The notes under the pieces are model-generated. The model was given only the letters and a program-made list of their open reading frames with translations, was not told where the DNA came from and made no database searches. Position numbers and translations under genes: made by a program. 64,000 nucleotides of DNA, from positions 806,001-870,000 of the forward strand of contig NZ_AUBJ02000001.1 of assembly GCF_000429185.2 (NCBI RefSeq), given 5' to 3'. The DNA comes from Actinoalloteichus caeruleus DSM 43889 (GTDB lineage Bacteria > Actinomycetota > Actinomycetes > Mycobacteriales > Pseudonocardiaceae). Shown one piece after another: positions 1 through 9,529 of this stretch. The stretch's first letter is position 1. Every line of letters begins with the position of its first letter.

Positions 1-1
1 G

Positions 2-3000
2 CTGCGCGATCCCTCGGTGGAGGCCGTCCTGCTCGTCGGTGTGGACCTCGCGGGCGACGCCCGCCCCGCCGGTGACCCCGCTCCCGCCGGTGACCCCGCT
101 CCCGCCGGGGAACCCGCTCCCGCCGGTGACCCCGCACCCGGCGGTGACCCCGCTCCCGGCACGTCCGCCGTCGACGGGGCGGCGGCGGTCGTGCTCGTCC
201 GGGCGGATGACGAGGCGACCCACCACTACGCGGTGATCCGGTCGGTGGCCGTACGGCACCCGGGCGAGCCAACCGAACAGCAGGGCAGGGCGACCTCGGA
301 CGCGGCGGAGTCGGCACTCGGCGCCGCCGGCGTCCCCGCCGGGGAGATCGATCACGTCGAGCTCGGCGGCTGGACGCAACGGGACCGGACGGTCGAGGCC
401 AGGGGCCTGTCGACGGTGCTCGGGGCCGGACGGCCCGCCGTGGGGGCCCTCGGACCCGTGACCGGCGTCGCGCCCCACGCGATGACCATCGCGGCCCTCG
501 TCAAACTGGCCTGGTGCCTGCACCGCGCCGAGCTCCCGGCCGCTCCGGGCGGTCTGGGCGGCGTGCCCGGCACGGGATTCGTCGTCCCGGGACGCGCCCG
601 CCCCTGGCTCCCGACCCGGCGAGGTGGTCGCCGGCTGGCCAGCCTGAGCGTGCCGGACCGGGGAACGGGCGCGGCGCACCTCGTGCTCGCCGACAGCGAA
701 CGGCCCCGTCCCCGGCCCGCGGTCGAGTGGCGGGACCGGGGCGGGCGGATCCTGCTGCGGCTCACCGGTGACACCCCCGAGGAACTCGTGGCCCACGCCG
801 TCGAGTGCCGGAGGCGGCTGGCCGGGGGAACGCCCCCGAGGGACGTGGCCCACACCGCCACCAGCCTGCCCGCCCGGCGTCACCGGGCGGTCCTGGTGGC
901 CGTCGACGCCCAGTCGCTCCTCGCCGAGTTGCTGGCGGCCGAGCGGGACCTGCCCACGGTGCTCGCGTCCGGTGGCGAGTGGGCCACCCCCTCGGGGAGT
1001 TACGCCACCGCACGTCCCATCGGACCGGCTCCGGTCGCGTTCGTCTACCCCGGGGCGTTCACCAGCTACCCGGGGCTCGGGCACGAGCTGTTCCGCATGT
1101 TCCCGCGCCTGCGGCAGCGGTTCGAGCGGGAGGCCGGGGAACCCAGGGCGGCGTTCCGGACCGAGCTGCTGTTCCCGGTGGCCGAACACCCGTTGACCAG
1201 GGAGGAGCTCCTCCGGCACGAGGTCGACCTGCTCGCCGACATCCCCTCCATGCTCGTGGTCGGGACGAACATGGCGGTGCTGCACACCCAACTGCTGCGT
1301 GACGAGCTCGGGCTGACCCCCGACGGGGGGATCGGCTACAGCCTCGGGGAGAGCAGCATGCTCTTCGCCACCGGGGTGTGGGACCACACCGCACGGGACG
1401 ACGACTCGCTGACGAGGACCACGCTGTTCCGGGACGGGCTGCGGGGACGCAAACGGCTCGTCCGCGACCAGTGGGAGCTGGACGACGCCGTCGCCGACGA
1501 CGAGATCTGGTCCACCCACGTCCTGCTGACCCGGGCGGACCGGGTGCGGGAACACCTCGCCGGGCTGGACCGGGTGTTCCTCACCCACGTCAACTCGCCC
1601 ACCGAGGTCGTGGTGGCGGGCGACCCCCGCCAGTGCCGGCTGCTGGTCGAGCGGGTGGGTGCCTCCTCGGCGAGGGCGCCAGCCAACCACGTGATGCACT
1701 GCCCGCTCGTCGCCGCCGCGTCCGACGAGCTGGCCGCGCTCAACACCTATCCGCTGGGGGAGGTCCCGCCGGGCATCAGGTTGTTCGGGACGGGGGAGAG
1801 CGGGCCACTCCGGCTGGAGGCCGGTGACGCGGCCTCCCACGGCAGGCGGATCGCGGGCGGCCTGGCGGAGACGGTCGACTTCGCCGGGCTGACGGAAAGC
1901 GCCCACGCCGAGGGTTTCCGCTACTTCGTCGAGGTCGGCCCCGGGGCCACCTGCACGCGGTGGGTGTCGGCGACGCTGGCCGGGCGGGAGCACCTGGCCG
2001 TGTCGGTGGACCGGCGCGGTGCCCCGGCTGGCGCGGCGATCGCCGCGGCGGTGGCCAGGCTGGCCGCTCACGGCGTTCCCGTCCGCCTCGACGCCCTCAC
2101 CGGCGGGCCCTCCGGGCCGATCCCCGTCGAGCGCCCCACCGGGTGGCCGGAGCGGGTGCGGCGGCAGCGGACACCACTGGTCGACCGGATCGCCCGCGCG
2201 GCCCGACCCGTGCTCGCCGCCCCGGGACCGGCTCCGGTGCGGGACTCGCCGCGCCCCGCCGAGGGGGCACTCGATCGGGTGGTGCCGGTTCCGGGGCGCC
2301 CCGACCACCGCACACCCGTCAAGCACTCGTCGGCTGGCGACGATGAGATCAGCATGGAGCGGACGCCCTTCGTGCAGCTTCCCGACCCGACCGCGCTCCA
2401 CCCGACGGCCGGGCCGTCGTCGGGCGTCCCGTCCAGGGTGGAGTGCCCGCCGTCCCCCTCGATCCGGCCGGACGTCGAGCCCCGGGCCCACCTCCTGGGA
2501 GCACTGGCGGCCCAGGTCGCCGAGGCACACCGCGCCGCGCTGCGGACGCAGGGCAGTCTCCAGACCTTGGCGTTGCTCGCCCTGACCACCCGGCAGGACG
2601 GCGGATCACCGACGCACCCGCTGGCCGGGTCCGCCCACACCGGACCACCGGCCCTCACCCTCGCCGCCCCGGGTTCGGCGGGGCCGGCGACGGAACGGAT
2701 GACCACGCCGGTACCGGCCGGTCCCGGCGCGGTGGGCGAGTCCCCTCCCGGCCCTCCGCGTTCGCCCCGTCCGACGTCACCAGGGCGCGCCGGCGGCGCC
2801 CCGGTGTGGACCCAGGAGGACCTCGTCACCTTCGCCGAGGGCCGGCTCCAGGACCTCTTCGGACCCGCGCACGTCGAGGCGGACACCTACCGCCGCCGCC
2901 TCCGGCTGCCGGCCAGGCCCTACCTGCTCATCAGCCGGGTGACCTCGGTCGACGCGACCCCCGGCGCGCTGCGCCCCTGCGGGATCACCACCGAGTACGA

Positions 3001-5212
3001 CGTTCCCGAGGACGGCCCCTTCACCGTCGATGGCAGCCTGAGCTGCGCGGTGGCCATCGAGGCCGGTCAGGGCACCCTGCTCCTGTTGTCCCTTCTCGGG
3101 GCGGACGCCCTCAACCGGGGTGAACGTGGCTACCGGCTCCTCGACAGCACCGTCGTCTTCCACGACCGGCTGCCCCGTGCCGGCCAGACCCTCCGGTACG
3201 AGATCACCGTCGACCGGTTCGTGCGCGACGGGAAGACGCTGCTGTTCTCCTTCCACTACCAGTGCTTCTCCGGTGACACCCTCGTGCTCGAACTGCTCAG
3301 GGCGACGGCGGGCTTCTTCCTGGACGCCGAACTCGACGGTTCGACGGGACTGTCCGCCCAGGCGCTGCGCCGGGCACTGTCGCCACCCGGCGAGCGCGGG
3401 TGGTTCAAGCCGATCGCCCGGACCGACCGACGTTCCCTGTCCCGGCGGGAGCTGGAACGGCTCTCCACCCCGGGCGGCGCGGCCGAGGTCCTCGGCGCGG
3501 AGTGGGACCAGGGCGGGGCCAATCCGTCGGTCCGGTTGCCCGGGCCCGACCTGCTGCTCCTCGACGAGGTCACCTCGATCGACCGGACCGGCGGCAGCAG
3601 GGGCCTGGGCGAGATCAGGGCGGTGCTCCGCCACCGCCCCGACTCCTGGTACTTCGCCGCCCACTTCCCGGACGACCCCGTGCTCCCCGGGTCCCTGATC
3701 ACCGAGGCCGCCGTGCAGGTAGCGCAGGTGTACGCGCTCGTCCTCGGCCTGCACCTGGTCCTGCCCGACGCGGAGTTCCAACCCGTTCCGGGGCTCGAGA
3801 CGACCGTCAGCTGCCGGGGTCAGGTCACCCCCGGGTCTCCTCCCTTGCACTACCGGGTGGACGTGACGACCCTGACCCTGCTGCCCCGACCGACCGTGGT
3901 CGCCGACGTCGTGCTGACCGTGGCCGACCGGGTCGTCGGGGTCATCCGAGACCTCGGGATCCGACTGCGGGAGAAGCCGGGGACCCCGTACCGCCCGGAG
4001 CGGGGCGGGCGCCCCACCGCGTTCCTCGGCCGTCGGAACGCCCTCGGTGAACCGGCGATGATCAACGAACTGCACCTCGCGCACGCCGCGCGCGGTGACC
4101 TGGCCACCGCGATGGGCCCGGAGTTCGAGGTGCACCGGGGGCGCGGGGCGCCCCACATCCCCAACGGGGACTTCCAGTTCGTCGACCGGGTGATGGCCCT
4201 GGAGGGGGTCAGGGGCGCCTTCACCCCGGGTTCCCGGATGCGCACCGAGTACGACTCACCCCGCGACGCCTGGTACTACCAGGACGGTGCCACCGCCGAC
4301 CTGCCCCACTGCGTGTGCATGGAGACCGCCCTCCAGGCCGCCATCCTGCTCGGCTACTACCTGGGCGCGACGTTGGGGAGCCCGGACGCGGAGCTGTCCA
4401 TCCGCAACCTGGACGGTGAGGCGACCCTCGTCGCCGACGTCGACACGCGTGGTCGCACCATCAGCCACTCCACGGAGTTGCTCTCCCACGAGGAGACGCC
4501 CGGTGCCGTCCTCCAGTCCTTCCGGTTCGAGCTCTCGGTCGAGGGGACCGTCTTCTACTCGGGGCGGTCCCTGTTCGGCTACTTCACGCGGGAGGCCCTC
4601 GCCCGCCAGGTGGGACTCGACTCGGGCCGCCACGTCCGGAGTTGGCTCGACACCCAGGACGCCTCCCAGGTCCGTCCCCGCTGGGTTCCGGTGCCCGACG
4701 CGAGCGCCGACACCCTCCGAGCCGGGGCGGGACGGCTGAGCCCGCTGGAGGGCATCGAGGTCGTCGACGGGGGAGGAGCCCACGGACGTGGCTACCTCCG
4801 AGGGCGCCGACCGGTCAGCCCCGACGACTGGTACTTCTCCCGGCACTTCCACCGGGATCCGGTGATGCCGGGCTCCCTCGGCGTGGAGACCGTCCTCCAG
4901 GGCCTGCGCGTCTTCGTCCTGGACTCCGGTCTGACCGCCGGCATGCGGTCTCCCCGGTTCACCCTCCCGGTGGGGCGGACGTCGTCCTGGAAGTACCGGG
5001 GCCAGGTCCTCCCCCAGGACCGGGAACTCCTGTTCGACGCGCACATCAAGGACGTGCGTCGGCTGCCTGGTCGTCTCCAGGTGGTGGCCGACGCGAGCGT
5101 GTGGAAGCCCGGGCTGCGGATCTACGAACTCACCGACGTCACCGTCGAGGTTCGGGAACCGGACGTCCGGGTCAGCACGGCCGGTGAACCTCCTGAGGAA
5201 GGACGAGCATGA
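2..5212 (+). CDS. pfaC: PUFA-synthase-like megasynthase, 3' part: CLF-like KS / AT / DH-DH
   Basis: The frame is open at the window edge, so the 5' end is missing; the first in-window start (GTG at 17) lies inside a domain. Roughly 1,735 residues remain. Numbering from the GTG, residues 1-230 are the C-terminal half of a ketosynthase fold in which the HGTGT motif has become GGWTQ, as in a chain-length factor. Residues 330-700 are an acyltransferase with the nucleophile elbow GYSLGES (S442). After a Pro-rich linker (720-930) come four FabA-like hot-dog halves forming two dehydratase regions. Their catalytic histidines are H1216 (AAHFPDDPVLPGS) and H1610 (SRHFHRDPVMPGS). KS-CLF-AT-DH-DH matches the PfaC/Pfa3 subunit of PUFA-type iterative synthases, which carry out dehydration and isomerisation on ACP-bound chains. 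The stop overlaps the next start (ATGA), so the subunits are coupled. Product unknown. Confidence 0.87.
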   Translation: MRDPSVEAVLLVGVDLAGDARPAGDPAPAGDPAPAGEPAPAGDPAPGGDPAPGTSAVDGAAAVVLVRADDEATHHYAVIRSVAVRHPGEPTEQQGRATSDAAESALGAAGVPAGEIDHVELGGWTQRDRTVEARGLSTVLGAGRPAVGALGPVTGVAPHAMTIAALVKLAWCLHRAELPAAPGGLGGVPGTGFVVPGRARPWLPTRRGGRRLASLSVPDRGTGAAHLVLADSERPRPRPAVEWRDRGGRILLRLTGDTPEELVAHAVECRRRLAGGTPPRDVAHTATSLPARRHRAVLVAVDAQSLLAELLAAERDLPTVLASGGEWATPSGSYATARPIGPAPVAFVYPGAFTSYPGLGHELFRMFPRLRQRFEREAGEPRAAFRTELLFPVAEHPLTREELLRHEVDLLADIPSMLVVGTNMAVLHTQLLRDELGLTPDGGIGYSLGESSMLFATGVWDHTARDDDSLTRTTLFRDGLRGRKRLVRDQWELDDAVADDEIWSTHVLLTRADRVREHLAGLDRVFLTHVNSPTEVVVAGDPRQCRLLVERVGASSARAPANHVMHCPLVAAASDELAALNTYPLGEVPPGIRLFGTGESGPLRLEAGDAASHGRRIAGGLAETVDFAGLTESAHAEGFRYFVEVGPGATCTRWVSATLAGREHLAVSVDRRGAPAGAAIAAAVARLAAHGVPVRLDALTGGPSGPIPVERPTGWPERVRRQRTPLVDRIARAARPVLAAPGPAPVRDSPRPAEGALDRVVPVPGRPDHRTPVKHSSAGDDEISMERTPFVQLPDPTALHPTAGPSSGVPSRVECPPSPSIRPDVEPRAHLLGALAAQVAEAHRAALRTQGSLQTLALLALTTRQDGGSPTHPLAGSAHTGPPALTLAAPGSAGPATERMTTPVPAGPGAVGESPPGPPRSPRPTSPGRAGGAPVWTQEDLVTFAEGRLQDLFGPAHVEADTYRRRLRLPARPYLLISRVTSVDATPGALRPCGITTEYDVPEDGPFTVDGSLSCAVAIEAGQGTLLLLSLLGADALNRGERGYRLLDSTVVFHDRLPRAGQTLRYEITVDRFVRDGKTLLFSFHYQCFSGDTLVLELLRATAGFFLDAELDGSTGLSAQALRRALSPPGERGWFKPIARTDRRSLSRRELERLSTPGGAAEVLGAEWDQGGANPSVRLPGPDLLLLDEVTSIDRTGGSRGLGEIRAVLRHRPDSWYFAAHFPDDPVLPGSLITEAAVQVAQVYALVLGLHLVLPDAEFQPVPGLETTVSCRGQVTPGSPPLHYRVDVTTLTLLPRPTVVADVVLTVADRVVGVIRDLGIRLREKPGTPYRPERGGRPTAFLGRRNALGEPAMINELHLAHAARGDLATAMGPEFEVHRGRGAPHIPNGDFQFVDRVMALEGVRGAFTPGSRMRTEYDSPRDAWYYQDGATADLPHCVCMETALQAAILLGYYLGATLGSPDAELSIRNLDGEATLVADVDTRGRTISHSTELLSHEETPGAVLQSFRFELSVEGTVFYSGRSLFGYFTREALARQVGLDSGRHVRSWLDTQDASQVRPRWVPVPDASADTLRAGAGRLSPLEGIEVVDGGGAHGRGYLRGRRPVSPDDWYFSRHFHRDPVMPGSLGVETVLQGLRVFVLDSGLTAGMRSPRFTLPVGRTSSWKYRGQVLPQDRELLFDAHIKDVRRLPGRLQVVADASVWKPGLRIYELTDVTVEVREPDVRVSTAGEPPEEGRA
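71..160 (+). repeat. Five tandem 18-bp units encoding Gly-[Asp/Glu]-Pro-Ala-Pro-x
   Basis: Five in-frame copies of an 18-bp unit (consensus GGTGACCCCGCTCCCGCC) run head to tail from 71 to 160. The first two are identical and the others differ at one to four positions. They insert about 30 residues of Gly-Asp-Pro-Ala-Pro-Ala repeat into the CLF-like ketosynthase fold, between a beta strand (VLLVGVDLAG) and the next conserved strand (GAAAVVLVR). This is a surface-loop minisatellite and could vary in copy number between strains. Confidence 0.9.
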
Positions 5213-6819
5213 CGCAGTCCGCGACCGGTGAGCACCGGTCTCCGGATGGGACCGAGACGAGGTCGGACTCCGCCGGGATCTACCAGGTCCTGGCCCGGTT
5301 GGAGGAGCCGTGCTTCGTGGTGTCCACGGAGTCCGGGTACGCCCTCACCTCGGTGCGGCCCGCCTCGGGGGTGGTCGCCGCCCACGGTCCGCTGCCGCCG
5401 AGCGAACTCGGCTCGGCGGCCTTCCGCGCCACCTACGGACTCCGCTACCCGCTGATGGCGGGAGCGATGGCCGGGGGTATCGGTTCCGAGGAGCTGGTCG
5501 TGGAACTGGCGCGTTCCGGGAGCCTCGGGTCGTTCGGAGCGGCAGGGCTGCCGCCCGAGCGGATCGAGCGGGCGCTCACCCGGTTCGAACGGGAGATCCC
5601 GGGGCTGCCCTTCGCCTGCAACCTCATCCACAGCCCGAGCGAGAGCGGCCTCGAACGCGCCTGCGTCGAGCTCTACCTCGCCAGGGGCGTGCGCTGCGTC
5701 GAGGCCTCGGCGTTCCTGGAACTCACGACGAACGTCGTCCGCTACCGGGTGGCCGGCCTGAGCCGGGGCGCGAACGGTGAGGTGGTGGTCGGCAACCGGG
5801 TGATCGCCAAGGTGTCCCGCCCGGAGGTCGCCCGCCGGTTCCTCTCGCCGCCGCCCACGGAGAAGGTACGCGAGTTGCTCGACCGGGGTCTGGTCACGCG
5901 GGAGCAGGCCGAACTGGCCCGGGTCGTTCCGATGGCCGACGACATCACCGTGGAGGCGGACTCGGGTGGCCACACGGACCGCCGGCCGCTGCTGGCGCTC
6001 TTCCCGATCTTCCACCGGCTGCGCAACCGCGTCCGTGCCGACCAGCGGCTGGCGACGGGCACCAGGCTGGGCGCGGCCGGCGGCCTCGGCACGCCGGAAG
6101 CGGTGGCCGCCGCGTTCACCCTGGGAGCCGACTACGTGGTCACCGGCTCCGTCAACCAGGCCTGCGTGGAGTCGGGTACCTCGGCGCGGGTGCGCCGGCT
6201 CCTGTGCACCGCCGATGTCGCCGACTGCACGATGGCCCCGGCCGCCGACATGTTCGAACTCGGCGTGGAGCTCCAGGTGCTGCGCAGGGGCACGATGTTC
6301 GCCCAGCGCGCCAGACGGCTCTCCGAGCTCTACCGGGCCTACTCGGGTCTGCACGAGCTTCCCAGCGCGGAGCGGTCCATGTTGGAGAAGCAGGTGCTCC
6401 GCCGGTCGGTGGACGAGGTCTGGCGGGAGGTGGTCGAGTACTTCTCCGCGCGCGACCCGGCGCAGGTGGAACGCGCGGGCAACGACCCCAAGCGGAAGAT
6501 GGCGCTGGTCTTCCGCTGGTACCTGGGACTGACGTCCCGGTGGGCCGTCGAGGGCCGGCAGGAACGGGCCATCGACTACCAGATCTGGTGCGGCCCCTCG
6601 ATGGGTGCCTTCAACGACTGGGTGCGGGGGACCTACCTCTCCGCGCCCGAGAACCGCCGGGTGGCCGAGGTGTCCTGGCACCTGCTGCGGGGCGCGGCGT
6701 TCAGCACCCGGGTCGCCCAGCTCGCCGCCGCCGGGGTTCGGTTGCCGGTGGGATGCCGCGACTACCGTCCCGCCCCCGTCCTGAACCGCCGGTCCCCGGA
6801 AGGGGCGGTGGCGCGGTGA
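5209..6819 (+). CDS. pfaD: PfaD-type enoyl reductase (FMN, TIM barrel)
   Basis: This 536-residue protein belongs to the 2-nitropropane-dioxygenase-like FMN family used as the trans-acting enoyl reductase of PUFA synthases. The N-terminal barrel shows YPLMAGAMAGGIGSEELV and the SFGAAGLPP turn. Further on are the TRLGAAGGLGTPEAVAAAF and GADYVVTGSVNQ phosphate/FMN-binding segments, then the long PfaD-specific C-terminal half with KWYLGL-like RWYLGL and the GPSMGAFNDWV motif. The length matches PfaD. It starts inside the preceding stop (ATGA), and its own TGA overlaps the next GTG start, so the three genes are translated as one unit. It should reduce the enoyl intermediates made by the megasynthase in the cytoplasm. 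Confidence 0.9.
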   Translation: MTQSATGEHRSPDGTETRSDSAGIYQVLARLEEPCFVVSTESGYALTSVRPASGVVAAHGPLPPSELGSAAFRATYGLRYPLMAGAMAGGIGSEELVVELARSGSLGSFGAAGLPPERIERALTRFEREIPGLPFACNLIHSPSESGLERACVELYLARGVRCVEASAFLELTTNVVRYRVAGLSRGANGEVVVGNRVIAKVSRPEVARRFLSPPPTEKVRELLDRGLVTREQAELARVVPMADDITVEADSGGHTDRRPLLALFPIFHRLRNRVRADQRLATGTRLGAAGGLGTPEAVAAAFTLGADYVVTGSVNQACVESGTSARVRRLLCTADVADCTMAPAADMFELGVELQVLRRGTMFAQRARRLSELYRAYSGLHELPSAERSMLEKQVLRRSVDEVWREVVEYFSARDPAQVERAGNDPKRKMALVFRWYLGLTSRWAVEGRQERAIDYQIWCGPSMGAFNDWVRGTYLSAPENRRVAEVSWHLLRGAAFSTRVAQLAAAGVRLPVGCRDYRPAPVLNRRSPEGAVAR

Positions 6820-8639
6820 TCCCCGGCAAGGGCACCCGTGCGGTGGGCGGTCCGGTCGCGGTCGGGACGCCAGGTGCGGCACTGGCCAGGCGGCACCTCC
6901 CGGCGAGCGAGCTCGAAGCGAGGCTCGGGGCCGCAGGTGATCCGGCGAACCCGGCGGGGTTCGGTGGCATGGTCGCGAGGGACGCCGCTGGTGCGCCGCC
7001 GGTCGGTCTCGCCGCCCTCGCGGGCGGTCCGTTGCGGCGGGTGTTCGCGCCCCGCGACGACAGCGAACGACTGGACCTCGACCAGGCCCTGCTGGTGGTG
7101 CGGGTGGCGGCCCGCCGGGACGTCACCGTCATGCCCGCCACCATGTTCAACATCACGGCCGTGACGCAGGTCCTCCTCGCCGGTCGACCGGACCAGCGGG
7201 CCCGGGTCCTGGCTGTGACCGAGGCGGGCGGGGCGCTGGGCTTCGCCGGCCTCGAGGAGGAGACGGCGGGTCTGTTCGCCACCCGCTGCCAGCTCGGGAG
7301 GGAGGGGAGCGGTCACCGGCTCGACGGCGGCAAGTGGCTCGTCGGGCTGGGGGAGGACCCCGACGGGCTCGTCGTCCTCTGCAACGACGGTGGGCGGGGG
7401 CCGGCGGCCTTCTCCCTGGTCCTGCTGGATCAGGAGTCGGCGCGTGCCACGCGGTCCCCCTCGGACAGCCGTGCTTCCGGGTTCCGGGGAGTCAGCTTCG
7501 GGAGGTTCCACTTCGCCGGGCTGCCCGTGCGCGCCGACCAACTCGTCGGTGGGCAGGGGGAGGGCATGGAGATCACCCTCCGTTCCCTTCAGGTGGTGCG
7601 GCTGGTCAGCCTCGCCGCGAACCTGGCCGGCTGCGACACCGCTCTGCGGTTGGCCTGGGGGTACGCCGTGGGCGGCGCGGATCGACGGCTCCAGACCGGC
7701 CCGGACGCGGTGACCCGCCAGGATCTGGCGGTGGCCACGACGGCGCTGGCCGTCGCCGACCTCGTCTCGGCTGTCGCGGTCCGGGCGGCCCAGGTGGTGC
7801 CGGGCTGGGCCGCCACCGGTGCGGCGCTGGCCAAACGCCTGGTGGGCGAGTTGACCTCGGAGGCGGTGGCCCGTTGCTCGGACGTCCTCGGGATGCGGGG
7901 GCTGCTGACCGACGGGCCGTTGCGTGCCTTCGACGTGGTGCGGCGTGACCTGGCCGTCGCCCGCTACGTCGACACCTCACCGCAGGACCTGGTGCGGGAG
8001 CTCGGTACCCGGCTGGACGCGGCGCACCGCGTCGGAGGAGCCGGGCGGCCGGCCGACACCGGACTGGTGCCGCGCGTCTGCGCCCTGGACGGTGACCTCC
8101 CGCCCTTCGGGCTCGCCGCGTTCACCCTCGCCTCGGCCCGTCCCGACCCGCTGGTGCCCGCACTGCTCGAGGTGGCGCCCACCATCCAGGCCGGTCTCAC
8201 CGAGCTGGGGGACTCGGGCCGGGACGCCCTCACCGCGCTGACGGCGCTGCTCACCGAACTCGGTGCGGAGGGCCGGGGAACCGGCGACCGGGAGGCCGCA
8301 CCCGGGAGCACCGCGAGCCGGGTCGACAGGCACTGCGCGCTGTGGGCCGGGGCGGCGGTGACCCTGACCTGGTGGCACAACCGGGGGCTCCCCCTGTTCG
8401 GGTTGCCTCCCGGGTCGGTCGACTGGGTCGCTCCCGCCCTCAACCTGGTGCTGGACTGCGCCCGAGGTGGCCGGTTCCGGCTCGACGCGAGGTCGGCGGA
8501 ACAGGCACTGGTGGTCGCTCGCGCCCTCCTCGACGGCGACCGCCTGGTGTCGGCGGTGGCGCTGCCCCTCGTCAAGAGGGGGGCGGTAACGCGCGGGAAC
8601 GCAGCCGAATGCCTCGCGGCCGCCGTGCCCCAGAGGTGA
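6816..8639 (+). CDS. Acyl-CoA dehydrogenase-like protein coupled to the PUFA-type synthase
   Basis: The GTG start at 6816 overlaps the pfaD stop (GTGA), giving 607 residues. The first half looks like an acyl-CoA dehydrogenase: a middle beta domain with FRGVSFGRFHFAGLPVRADQLVGGQGEGMEI, then an alpha-helical region whose VARCSDVLGMRGLLTDGPL resembles the family's Q-x-x-G-G segment. The usual C-terminal GT-x-E-I substrate-loop motif is degenerate (VDTSPQDLVRE), so catalysis is uncertain. About 190 extra residues follow with no domain I recognise. A flavoprotein of this type is not a standard PUFA-synthase subunit. It may oxidise or desaturate the product chain, or have a structural role; both are inferences. 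Confidence 0.75.
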   Translation: MIPGKGTRAVGGPVAVGTPGAALARRHLPASELEARLGAAGDPANPAGFGGMVARDAAGAPPVGLAALAGGPLRRVFAPRDDSERLDLDQALLVVRVAARRDVTVMPATMFNITAVTQVLLAGRPDQRARVLAVTEAGGALGFAGLEEETAGLFATRCQLGREGSGHRLDGGKWLVGLGEDPDGLVVLCNDGGRGPAAFSLVLLDQESARATRSPSDSRASGFRGVSFGRFHFAGLPVRADQLVGGQGEGMEITLRSLQVVRLVSLAANLAGCDTALRLAWGYAVGGADRRLQTGPDAVTRQDLAVATTALAVADLVSAVAVRAAQVVPGWAATGAALAKRLVGELTSEAVARCSDVLGMRGLLTDGPLRAFDVVRRDLAVARYVDTSPQDLVRELGTRLDAAHRVGGAGRPADTGLVPRVCALDGDLPPFGLAAFTLASARPDPLVPALLEVAPTIQAGLTELGDSGRDALTALTALLTELGAEGRGTGDREAAPGSTASRVDRHCALWAGAAVTLTWWHNRGLPLFGLPPGSVDWVAPALNLVLDCARGGRFRLDARSAEQALVVARALLDGDRLVSAVALPLVKRGAVTRGNAAECLAAAVPQR

Positions 8640-9084
8640 CGGCCCGGGCCGGTGGGCAGCGGGCCACGGTGGCACTCGGGGGAGCGCCGGGCACCGGGAC
8701 CGCCGCCGTTCGGCGGCCGGAACGGCGAGCGGAGCGCCACCGTGCCCTGGTCACTCCCCGGCGGCCGCCCGACCCCTCCGCCAGGGCGGCCAGCCCGAGC
8801 GGGCGGTGACACCGGTCGACGAGACGGCAGGGCCCGTCCCGCCGGGAACGGCGCGTGGAGGAGGCTCCACCCTTCCCGGCCGGTGGCCCGGCGACGACAC
8901 CGTGCCGACCCTTCGGTCGCTGGCTGGTGGCCAGGCACGCCGCCTGGCCGTACGCGGTCCTCGCCACGGTCCCGGATCGGCGAGGCTCCGGTGCCCCGCT
9001 CCCGTCGCGCCGAGGTGTGGGATCTCGTTCACGGGTACCCGACAGGAGGGCAGGGGACGTTCGAAGGACGAAGGGAGCGGGATC
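8640..9084. other. Intergenic gap after the lipid-synthase operon
   Basis: About 445 bases with no coding sequence I can support. It is uniformly GC-rich. The only clear signal is the ribosome-binding sequence just before the CBS-domain gene at its right end. Confidence 0.6.
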
Positions 9085-9504
9085 GTGACGACCGCGAGGG
9101 AGATCATGACACCGGGCGCGCGCTGTGTCTCCACCGAGGAGAGCGTGCGGGACGCGGCCAACCGGCTGGCGGAACTCGATGTCGGAGCACTACCGATCTG
9201 CGGTAACGACAACAGGTTGAAGGGCGTGATCACCGATCGGGACATCGTGGTGCGGGTGCTCGCGCAGGGCAAGGATCCGCGCGCGGTCCACGTGGGGGAA
9301 CTCGCGCAGGGCGAGGCGGTCACCGTCGGGGCCGACGACGACTCGCACGAGATCCTCCGCACCATGACCCGGCACCGGGTCAGGCGGCTGCCCGTGATCG
9401 ACGGCCACACCCTGGTCGGCATGGTGTCCCAGGCGGATGTGGCCCGGTCGCTCGACGACGCGGAGGTGGGCGAGCTGGTGGCGGCGCTCTCGGCCGACGG
9501 TTGA
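9085..9504 (+). CDS. Two-CBS-domain protein
   Basis: A 139-residue soluble protein made only of a CBS pair (Bateman module). The first CBS repeat covers about residues 6-60 (REIMTPGARCVSTEESVRDA through VITDRDIVVRVLA). The second covers about 70-130 and ends VIDGHTLVGMVSQADVARSL. CBS pairs bind adenine nucleotides and act as energy or redox sensors. Stand-alone versions are common in actinomycetes, often in stress regulons. The start is the GTG preceded by a GGGAGCGG ribosome-binding sequence; longer in-frame extensions upstream lack family similarity. It appears monocistronic, with a hairpin directly after the stop. Confidence 0.88.
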   Translation: MTTAREIMTPGARCVSTEESVRDAANRLAELDVGALPICGNDNRLKGVITDRDIVVRVLAQGKDPRAVHVGELAQGEAVTVGADDDSHEILRTMTRHRVRRLPVIDGHTLVGMVSQADVARSLDDAEVGELVAALSADG

Positions 9505-9506
9505 GC

Positions 9507-9529
9507 GGGCGGACAGCGTTCGTCCGCTC
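9507..9529 (+). terminator. Hairpin after the CBS gene
   Basis: An 8-bp stem with one G-U pair (GGGCGGAC / GTCCGCTC) and a 7-nt loop begins two bases after the stop. There is no U-tract, which is usual in actinomycetes. Confidence 0.5.

Noticed and set aside
5122-6882. Long open frames antisense to the lipid-synthase and other genes
   Set aside because: They mirror the codon periodicity of the real genes and encode Arg/Gly/Pro/Val-rich sequence with no families.
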